A stretch of DNA of 6,754 nt from positions 1 through 6,754 of the forward strand of contig JAPPBZ010000047.1 of assembly GCA_026702635.1 (NCBI GenBank), read 5' to 3'. Positions 1-6,077 of the stretch are shown piece by piece. The position numbers and the translations under genes were made by a program. The notes beneath the pieces were generated by a model, which ran no database searches, was not told where the DNA came from, and saw only the letters and a program-made list of their open reading frames with translations. This DNA is from Bacteroidota bacterium (GTDB lineage: Bacteria; Bacteroidota; Rhodothermia; Rhodothermales; Bin80). Positions within the stretch are counted from its first letter, which is position 1; each line of letters opens with the position of its first letter.

Positions 1-39
1 CTTCTTTTCCTACTTCCAGCTCTACTGATCTCCTCCTGT
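1..39 (+). other. End of lipoprotein signal peptide with lipobox
   Basis: In frame with the sulfatase, these codons read LLFLLPALLISSC followed by DRVPDRPN. The run is strongly hydrophobic and ends in I-S-S-C, which fits the lipobox pattern (L/V/I)-(A/S/T)-(G/A/S)-C; the cysteine codon is 37-39. The catalytic domain begins about eight residues later, the short linker expected of a lipid-anchored enzyme. The charged start of the signal peptide is outside the window. The residue after the cysteine is Asp, which in Enterobacteria keeps lipoproteins in the inner membrane; other phyla need not follow that rule. Confidence 0.82.
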
Positions 40-1431
40 GACCGTGTGCCTGACCGTCCGAATATCGTTGTGATTTTAGCAGATGATATGGGTTACGGGG
101 ATACGGGTGCATACAATTCGGAATCGAAAGTTTCGACACCTCACATAGACCGCGTAGCACGCGACGGCATGCGGTTCACGGATGCCCACTCGCCTAGTGC
201 AGTGTGCACACCGACGCGCTATGGATTGCTGACCGGGCGCTACGCATGGAGAACTCACATGAAGAGAGGAGTCCTCGTTGGATATTCGAAGAGTCTGATA
301 GATACGACAAGACTGACCTTGCCACAACTGCTGCAGCAGAATGGTTATGCGACCGGGGCCATCGGTAAGTGGCACCTCGGTCTGGGATCCATCGAACCCG
401 TCGACTACAATCAACGCCTTGCTCCAGGACCGAATGCGCTAGGTTTTGACTATTTCTACGGGATTCCTTCATCATTGGATTTTCCTCCCTACGTATATGT
501 GCATAATGAATGGGTAGTCCAGGCACCGACGGACACAATTGGGCGGAGTGAGCATCGACGACGAGGAGGTGGTGGCTTCTGGCGTGCTGGAGCTATTGCA
601 CCTGACTTTGATCATGCGGATGTGCTGCCCGTAACGACATTGAAGGCAGTGGAGTTTATTGATGGTCATGCAGATTCTGCTCCCTTCTTCCTGTTTGTAC
701 CTCTGTCAGCCCCCCATACACCTTGGCTGCCCGATTCATCGTACATGGGAACCACGGGAGCAGGAATGTATGGTGACTTCGTGGCACAGGTGGACGATGT
801 AGTGGGAGATATATTTGATGCACTGGACCGCAACGGTATTGCTGATAAAACGCTCCTCATTGTGACGAGTGACAATGGAGCACATTGGCCCCCCGGCGAT
901 GTGGAGCACTATGGACATCGTGCCAATAGGGAACTGCGTGGACAAAAGGCAGACATATGGGAAGGAGGACATCGGGTGCCGTTCATCGCCCGTTGGCCGG
1001 AGAGGGTTGAAGCAGGTGCTGTGAGCGATCAGTTGGTCTCGTTGACCGATCTCATGGCTACTGCCGCATCCATCGTGCAGGTAGAACTTCCACCGGATGC
1101 TGCCGAAGACAGCTATGATATTCTGGGGCTTCTGCAAGGGACGTCACCCGGACTCCGCACATCTATGGTACAACATTCCCTGAACGGCTTTTTCGCAATG
1201 CGCGATGGAGACTGGAAGCTGATCCCCCACCGTGGGTCCGGTGGATTCTCTGAGCCACGCGAATACATACCGGAACCTGGAGAGCCTGCAGGACAACTAT
1301 ACAACCTTTCGGCAGATCTTAGTGAGTCGGTGAACCTATATGACGAACATCCAGAAAAGGTGGCTGAGTTGGAAGAATTGCTGGAGCAGATCCAGACGCA
1401 GGGACACAGTCGTCCCCTTCTTAAACGCTGA
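1..1431 (+). CDS. Formylglycine-dependent sulfatase, predicted lipoprotein (5' end outside window)
   Basis: This is a type I sulfatase that hydrolyses sulfate esters, probably in the periplasm or on the cell surface; the substrate cannot be read from sequence. Numbering from the GTG codon at 46, the metal-binding pair is D13-D14 (LADDMGYGD). The C-x-P-x-R site is CTPTR with C54 (codon 205-207), the cysteine converted to formylglycine. Other family motifs are GKWHLG (K108, H110), APHTPW (H224), TSDNG (D276, N277), K301 and WEGGHRVP, then the usual C-terminal part with LYNLSADLSESVNL. All key residues are present. The frame stays open from 46 back to base 1 and encodes a hydrophobic stretch ending in a lipobox, so the GTG at 46 is internal and the true start lies left of the window. 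The cysteine-type site needs a maturation enzyme (FGE or an anSME-type radical SAM protein), which is not in this window. Convergent with the efflux operon; no functional link is visible. Family call is very secure. Confidence 0.96.
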   Translation, partial: LLFLLPALLISSCDRVPDRPNIVVILADDMGYGDTGAYNSESKVSTPHIDRVARDGMRFTDAHSPSAVCTPTRYGLLTGRYAWRTHMKRGVLVGYSKSLIDTTRLTLPQLLQQNGYATGAIGKWHLGLGSIEPVDYNQRLAPGPNALGFDYFYGIPSSLDFPPYVYVHNEWVVQAPTDTIGRSEHRRRGGGGFWRAGAIAPDFDHADVLPVTTLKAVEFIDGHADSAPFFLFVPLSAPHTPWLPDSSYMGTTGAGMYGDFVAQVDDVVGDIFDALDRNGIADKTLLIVTSDNGAHWPPGDVEHYGHRANRELRGQKADIWEGGHRVPFIARWPERVEAGAVSDQLVSLTDLMATAASIVQVELPPDAAEDSYDILGLLQGTSPGLRTSMVQHSLNGFFAMRDGDWKLIPHRGSGGFSEPREYIPEPGEPAGQLYNLSADLSESVNLYDEHPEKVAELEELLEQIQTQGHSRPLLKR

Positions 1432-1463
1432 TCATTCAGTTTGAGCGACTCTTTGCACGAAGG

Positions 1464-1503
1464 GCTTGACTCACTTCGGCAAAAATGGTGTTCAGAGTCA
1501 AGC
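1464..1503. repeat. Perfect 9-bp inverted repeat between convergent genes
   Basis: GCTTGACTC at 1464-1472 is matched by its exact reverse complement GAGTCAAGC at 1495-1503, leaving a 22-nt loop. It sits 32 bp after the sulfatase stop and 56 bp after the permease stop on the other strand. A transcript from either side could fold here, so it may take part in transcript ending or 3'-end protection. No T-run follows either arm, so it is not a classical intrinsic terminator. A competing 5-bp stem (1458-1462 with 1474-1478) overlaps the left arm. Confidence 0.5.
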
Positions 1504-1538
1504 GTTCACGGGGGAAACTGCGCACTTCCAAAAGATTG

Positions 1539-1556
1539 AGAGCCCAAAAGCACTCT
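1539..1556 (-). terminator. Weak candidate terminator hairpin after the permease gene
   Basis: Read on the minus strand, a few bases after the permease stop codon, AGAGTGC-TTTT-GGGCTCT can fold into a short stem. It has four firm pairs, one T-G pair, one mismatch and a closing C-G, with a four-base loop. It is followed by CAATCTTTT, a poor U-tract. Position and orientation suit the end of the adaptor-permease operon, but the stem is short and the call is tentative. Confidence 0.3.
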
Positions 1557-1559
1557 GGA

Positions 1560-4500
1560 TTATTTCATGCGGGCGAGGATGCTGTAGAGCACCGGGACGA
1601 TAAAGAGGGTCAGCACGGACGCGCTAGTTAGCCCACCTACAATCGCAATGGCCAGTGGTGCACGCAGCTCCGCCCCCTGACCAAAACCCATCGCCAAAGG
1701 CAATAGCCCCAGAACCGTTGTGATGGTCGTCATGAGGATCGGCCGTACACGATCATGTCCTGCAGCCATAATGGCCTCGCGAATCGGTATTCCTGCGGCG
1801 CGCCGCTGATTGATGAAATCAGTCTTGATAATCGCATCATTCACCACAATTCCAACGAGTACCACGGTCCCCATGAGACTCATCAGATTGATCGACTGCC
1901 CCGTGAGTCCGAGCACGAAAGCAACTCCCGCTGCTGCTAGTGGCACAGAGATCAGTATAATGAGCGGCTGAATCAGGTTTTCGAACTGCGCTGCAAGAAT
2001 CAGATACACGAGCAATAAGCTCAGTGCCAAACTCAAGGCTACACCAAACAAACTTTGCTGAAATACCTCCACAGAGCCGCCCACACGGCTACGTACTGTG
2101 ACTGGTAATGTCCTACTTGTTACATCGGTGACTGCACTCATTGCCCGCCCCAGGTCATATCCCTGTCCAATGTCGGCTGTGAGTCGAACAACGGAAGACT
2201 GTTCTACCCGCACAAGCGCCGCAGGCAGAGGGATTGATTCTGCTGAAACAAAAGTCCCGATGGGCATCAAGCCATCACGTGCAGGAATTTGTTCGGCCAA
2301 CAGCCGCTCAATCGAATCAATATGACGTGAGCGCAATACGATCGGGACCTCCTCATTCACGGTTTTAAGGGTCGTAGCTTCACTTCCCCGAGCACCGGCC
2401 TCAAGGTACGAGGTCAATGTTCTGGCATGAACACCGTAACGGTTCATCATGTCTCGCTTGAAGGTCAATTGATAGGTTGGCACGGAAGCGGCATCCGTAC
2501 GTCGTACATTCACCAATTCTGGGCGCGCCTCCAACAACTGCTGGACACGCCCCACAACCTGTTCTGCATCACGGCGATCTTCACTAACCAGATCAATCAG
2601 CAGGTCCGCATCACTGACGGTCAATAACTGCTCTAATTGTGTCTCTACACGCTGTGCCTTGATTGAGACATCATCCGGCAAATCCATTGATTGCACGGCC
2701 AACAGTACTTCCTCCGCATTTTGCCCTGGCGGCAACAACAAAGTGATGTCGCCCTCATAAGGTGGCCGCGGATCCAGATCCAGGCGCGCCTGATCCCGCT
2801 CCCCCAAATCTGCAAGCACCCGGTCTGCCCATCCTCTGGCTTTGGCCTGCGATTCAATCTCGGAGGCGCGCAATGCTATCATGGTTAGGTCTGCATCGGT
2901 CGGCAACGTAATCCGCACATCTACACGCCCCTGTTCCGTCTCGGGAATCACCTCGCGAGGCAAATTTGAAATCAATAAACCCGCACCCAAAAGTAATAGA
3001 GCACAGAACATCATGACGGTCCAACGATGATCCAAGCTCCAGGAAAGAGCCTGCCCATATCGGGTCAATAGCTTTGATCCAGCATCCGACTTATAGACGG
3101 ACCGATCGGCAGTCTGACGTTCACGGGATACGATGAGTGGGACCACGGTCAGCGCCACGAGTAACGACGCCAAAAGCGAACAGACAACCGCCAGAGATTG
3201 ATCTCTGAAGAGCCTGCCTGCCAGACCTTCCACCAACGTGATCGGCAGAAAAACTGCAATCGTGGTTAATGTGCTTGCGGTAATCGCCCCTGCCACCTCT
3301 GATGCACCATTACGTGCGGCTTGCAATGGCGACTGCCCCTGCTCACGTAATCGGGCAATGTTTTCAATGACAACTATGGCATTATCAACGAGCATCCCAG
3401 CACCTAATGCCAAGCCACTGAGCGAAATCAGATTGAAGGTGACATCCAACGGCTCGAAAAAGACCAGTGTGGCCGCTATAGAGAGCGGGACCGCCACAGC
3501 AGCAGCCAAAAGAGCTCGTAGCCGCTTCAGGAACGCAAACAAAACGAGGATGGCCAGCAGTCCACCCAAAAGCACGGCCTGGGTCACACCTCCAATGGCC
3601 GCCTGAATAAACTCGCTCTCATCAACCACGACGTCAAGAGAAATCTGCCCATATTCCTCTTCCAATTCACCCAGGACCGTACGGATTTCTTCCACTGCCC
3701 GAACGATATTCGCATCTGCTTTACGCTCAACAAGTAGCAGCAGTGTTTCCGCACCATCAAGTCGAACCAGTCCACGCCGCTCCGCAACTCCATCACGCAC
3801 TTGAGCCACATCCCGAAGTCGGATTGGTGTGTTGTTTCGCGTGGAAATAACAGTCTGGGCAATATCCTCCGTGTCCTTGAACTCTCCGCTGATTTCAACC
3901 GGATAGCGAAACGGCCCACGCCGAATGACACCCCCCTGCAGTGCCACATTTGACCCTTCAAGCTCACCTGCGATTTGGCTGAGGCTGATCCCATACGCGA
4001 GCTTCTGATCTGGATCAATCTCAACCTCGATCCGGCGCTCAAACCCTCCCGTTACCTGAACGCGTGCGACATCGCTCAGCTGCTCTAATCGGCGTGCAAT
4101 CAGATCCCGGCCAACGCGCTTGAGTTCGACTAGGTCTTCCGGGCGATCACCGCCTTGCTCCTCGGCTCTGTTACGGAGTGCGATCACCATAATGGGACGA
4201 TCTCCTGGGTCAAGATGAAGAACCGCGGGCCTTGATGCTTCTCTTGGAAACGTGTCTCCCAGCCGATCGAGGTTTTCCCGTACATCCAGTAATGCCAGAT
4301 CCAGGTTTGAATTCCACCCAAACTGCATATGCACAAGACTCCCTCCGAGCAAAGTACGTGACGTCACCCGTGTAAGGCCTGCCGTTCCGGCAACCGCCTG
4401 CTCAATCCGTTCGGTTACTGCTCGTTCGACCCTGTCTGGCGGTACATCAGGATAGCTGGTCCATACCACGAGCCCGGGATAACGCAAATCGGGAAGCAAC

Positions 4501-4607
4501 GCCACAGGTAATCGCACATAAGCAACGACCGCCAATACCAACAACAGAGCATAGAATGCCGTAACGGCAACGGGGCGATTCAGGCAGGAGGAGATGAAGG
4601 TTTTCAT
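1560..4607 (-). CDS. RND-family efflux permease, inner-membrane pump subunit (complete)
   Basis: This is a proton-driven transporter of the AcrB/MdtC superfamily, the inner-membrane engine of a tripartite efflux pump. Its 1015 residues are normal for the family. The architecture is complete: TM1 at about 12-32, a first periplasmic porter region (about 33-340), TM2-TM6 (about 341-493), TM7 (about 529-548), a second periplasmic region (about 549-850) and TM8-TM12 (about 853-1010). The TM4 signature GMLVDNAIVVIENIAR carries D408 but has N409 where AcrB has a second Asp. In TM10, GIVVNDAIIKTDF has N923-D924 where AcrB has K940-N941. The ATG at 4607 is 33 bp after the adaptor stop, so the two genes form one operon. 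The only SD-like bases (AGG) almost touch the ATG, so translation may be coupled to the adaptor or independent of SD. Cargo (drug, bile salt, lipid, metal) cannot be told; the long metal-pump signature of CusA is not evident. Family call is very secure. Confidence 0.97.
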   Translation of the reverse strand: MKTFISSCLNRPVAVTAFYALLLVLAVVAYVRLPVALLPDLRYPGLVVWTSYPDVPPDRVERAVTERIEQAVAGTAGLTRVTSRTLLGGSLVHMQFGWNSNLDLALLDVRENLDRLGDTFPREASRPAVLHLDPGDRPIMVIALRNRAEEQGGDRPEDLVELKRVGRDLIARRLEQLSDVARVQVTGGFERRIEVEIDPDQKLAYGISLSQIAGELEGSNVALQGGVIRRGPFRYPVEISGEFKDTEDIAQTVISTRNNTPIRLRDVAQVRDGVAERRGLVRLDGAETLLLLVERKADANIVRAVEEIRTVLGELEEEYGQISLDVVVDESEFIQAAIGGVTQAVLLGGLLAILVLFAFLKRLRALLAAAVAVPLSIAATLVFFEPLDVTFNLISLSGLALGAGMLVDNAIVVIENIARLREQGQSPLQAARNGASEVAGAITASTLTTIAVFLPITLVEGLAGRLFRDQSLAVVCSLLASLLVALTVVPLIVSRERQTADRSVYKSDAGSKLLTRYGQALSWSLDHRWTVMMFCALLLLGAGLLISNLPREVIPETEQGRVDVRITLPTDADLTMIALRASEIESQAKARGWADRVLADLGERDQARLDLDPRPPYEGDITLLLPPGQNAEEVLLAVQSMDLPDDVSIKAQRVETQLEQLLTVSDADLLIDLVSEDRRDAEQVVGRVQQLLEARPELVNVRRTDAASVPTYQLTFKRDMMNRYGVHARTLTSYLEAGARGSEATTLKTVNEEVPIVLRSRHIDSIERLLAEQIPARDGLMPIGTFVSAESIPLPAALVRVEQSSVVRLTADIGQGYDLGRAMSAVTDVTSRTLPVTVRSRVGGSVEVFQQSLFGVALSLALSLLLVYLILAAQFENLIQPLIILISVPLAAAGVAFVLGLTGQSINLMSLMGTVVLVGIVVNDAIIKTDFINQRRAAGIPIREAIMAAGHDRVRPILMTTITTVLGLLPLAMGFGQGAELRAPLAIAIVGGLTSASVLTLFIVPVLYSILARMK

Positions 4608-4640
4608 ACCTGATCAAGATAGGCCAGTTGAAGTAAAGCT
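4608..4640 (-). other. Adaptor-permease operon junction
   Basis: These 33 bases separate the adaptor stop codon from the permease ATG. They are too few for a separate promoter plus leader and hold no terminator-like stem, which supports co-transcription. A 10-bp palindrome, TAAAGCTTTA at 4634-4643, overlaps the adaptor stop codon. It is AT-rich, too short to be a stable hairpin, and probably chance. Confidence 0.6.
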
Positions 4641-5915
4641 TTAACGAAGCCCTAGCTCCACCACTCTGGTGATTTCCACGGGGACATCATGTGCTAATGC
4701 GTAGTTTCCCTGGACGACCAGGGAATCACCTGGCTCCACGACACTGGGGGGATCCCCGCCAATAATCTCTGTGAAATTGCCGGAACGCTCTCCAACAATC
4801 ACGTACATCCAGTACGACCGTCCACCTCTGATCAGGAAAACAACTTCCCTACCTTGCCGAACAATGACGGCTTCAGACGGAGCAACCATCCGATCCTGTA
4901 GACGATTCGTCTCCAAAGCTACATCCGCATACAAACCGGAAACGAGTCGGCCGCCTGGATTTCGAAGCGCTACAGTAATGCGTCCGGAACCAGTCTTGGG
5001 ATCCACAGAAGGATTCACTGCATGCACATAGCCCTGGAACACTTCATCACTGTAGCTTGGCACAACCACATTCGCAGTAACCCCGGGAGTAACATGCACC
5101 AGATCTCCCTCAAGAACATCAACGGATACTTTCATCCGGTCATCTTGAAGCAGCGTGAGAAGATGAGTACCCATTCCAACATGTTGCCCCTCCTCCACTT
5201 GAAGATCCGCAACCCGGCCGTTAAAAGGGGCAATGACCTGTGTACGCTCCAATTGCAGGCGTGCCTGTTCTACCTCTTGTTCCTGCTGAGTTAAGTTGGT
5301 ATACACGGCTGTTACAGCTTCGCGCTGATTCCCGGCCAACACATCCATCGCTTCAAAATGGCGACGCACATTATCAAGTTCCGTCTGTGTGATTGACCCT
5401 GCTGCAAACGCCTCCTCTGCGGCTTTCAACCGGACCCTGGCCTCTGCAAGCTTTGTTGTATCCGCTGCCTCCACCTCCCCGGCATTGCTGATTTGGACTG
5501 CATAATCTGCGCGTGCCCTCAGAAGAGCTGCTTCGGCTGCGGAAAGACGAATTTTCAGTTCACGATCATCGAGGCGCATTAAAACCTGCCCAGCCTGTAC
5601 ACGCTGCCCTTCTTCTACCGGCCGCTCAAGAATTAACCCACTGACCTCCGCACTGATTTTGGATTCACGCCATGGTGCCAGATGCCCAGTTGCCTCTGCA
5701 CGGAGAGGAAATTCTCCCCGCTCCAATACCAGGACTTCAACGGGAGCACGCGCAGGTTCCGGTTCCTCGGTCAATTCCCGATCGTCCTCTGCTTCCTCGC
5801 CAAAGACGGCAGGCCAGACTCCGTATAAGATCAGGCCGGTTGTTGCCAATGCCAGAACCAAGCCGAAAATGTGCCATGGCTTAATTCTACGCGATGAACG
5901 GGATCTATCCGACAT
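4641..5915 (-). CDS. RND efflux periplasmic adaptor (membrane fusion protein, HlyD/AcrA type)
   Basis: This is the periplasmic adaptor that links an RND permease to an outer-membrane channel. Its 424 residues are typical. A basic N-terminus (RSRSSRR) precedes one membrane anchor at about 17-38, so it is anchored by a helix and not by a lipobox. An acidic Glu/Asp-rich linker (about 40-55) follows. Next comes the first half of a lipoyl-like domain (about 58-118, with ISAEVSGLI and VEEGQRVQAGQVLMRLDD). A long Ala/Glu-rich coiled-coil hairpin (about 119-225) turns near AAGSITQTELD. The second lipoyl half holds APFNGRVADLQVEEGQHV (about 229-247), and a beta-barrel (about 259-335) and membrane-proximal domain follow. 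A TAG stop lies in frame two codons upstream of the ATG, which fixes the start. No SD stands at the usual distance; the nearest AGGA is about 15 nt off. It is first in the operon with the permease at 1560-4607. Family call is very secure; partner and cargo are inferred only from position. Confidence 0.96.
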   Translation of the reverse strand: MSDRSRSSRRIKPWHIFGLVLALATTGLILYGVWPAVFGEEAEDDRELTEEPEPARAPVEVLVLERGEFPLRAEATGHLAPWRESKISAEVSGLILERPVEEGQRVQAGQVLMRLDDRELKIRLSAAEAALLRARADYAVQISNAGEVEAADTTKLAEARVRLKAAEEAFAAGSITQTELDNVRRHFEAMDVLAGNQREAVTAVYTNLTQQEQEVEQARLQLERTQVIAPFNGRVADLQVEEGQHVGMGTHLLTLLQDDRMKVSVDVLEGDLVHVTPGVTANVVVPSYSDEVFQGYVHAVNPSVDPKTGSGRITVALRNPGGRLVSGLYADVALETNRLQDRMVAPSEAVIVRQGREVVFLIRGGRSYWMYVIVGERSGNFTEIIGGDPPSVVEPGDSLVVQGNYALAHDVPVEITRVVELGLR

Positions 5916-6077
5916 ATACTAAAGAATGATTCCTGATAGAACAACTAAGACAATAAACGTGCCGGAGGTTTAAGGAATTGCGTAAAACGAACTAAATCTC
6001 TATTGCTCTCTAGGCAGGAACTCTACTATCTTTAGCACCGTTGGTTCAGCGTACTGGACTACTCCAATTGATCCTTC
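5916..6077. promoter_or_regulatory. Divergent intergenic region controlling both efflux units
   Basis: These 162 bp lie between two divergent starts (adaptor leftward, second permease rightward) and must hold the promoters of both, unless one transcript starts inside a gene. I find no convincing -35/-10 pair on either strand. The best rightward guess is TTGCTC at 6003-6008 with TATCTT at 6028-6033, 4 of 6 matches at the -10. Three short blocks recur in the same order toward each gene: TTGYTC, CAGGAA, TCTTTAG. Leftward they are the complements of 5939-5944, 5930-5935 and 5919-5925; rightward they are 6003-6008, 6015-6020 and 6029-6035. They may mark a shared operator or promoter design, but the spacings differ. 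No regulator gene is next to it in the window. Confidence 0.5.

Noticed and set aside
46..48. GTG as start codon of the sulfatase
   Set aside because: The same frame is open upstream and encodes a hydrophobic run ending in a lipobox; no Shine-Dalgarno precedes the GTG.
736..1137. Open frame of 133 codons on the minus strand
   Set aside because: It is antisense to the sulfatase region with the conserved APHTPW and TSDNG motifs; its own product has no recognisable pattern.
3238..3606. Open frame of 122 codons on the plus strand
   Set aside because: It is antisense to the transmembrane part of the RND permease, has low-complexity Ala/Ser/Thr-rich content and no family resemblance; a shadow frame.
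3584..4042. Open frame of 152 codons on the minus strand
   Set aside because: It overlaps the permease on the same strand in another frame, where the permease frame is continuous and clearly homologous; no frameshift is needed.
4634..4643. Palindrome TAAAGCTTTA at the adaptor stop codon
   Set aside because: Ten AT-rich bases with no loop; too short for a hairpin, and part of it is coding and stop sequence, so probably chance.
5916..5944. Leftward promoter TTGTTC with TAGTAT next to the adaptor ATG
   Set aside because: The -10 candidate would abut the start codon and force a leaderless transcript starting inside the gene; only 4 of 6 -10 matches.
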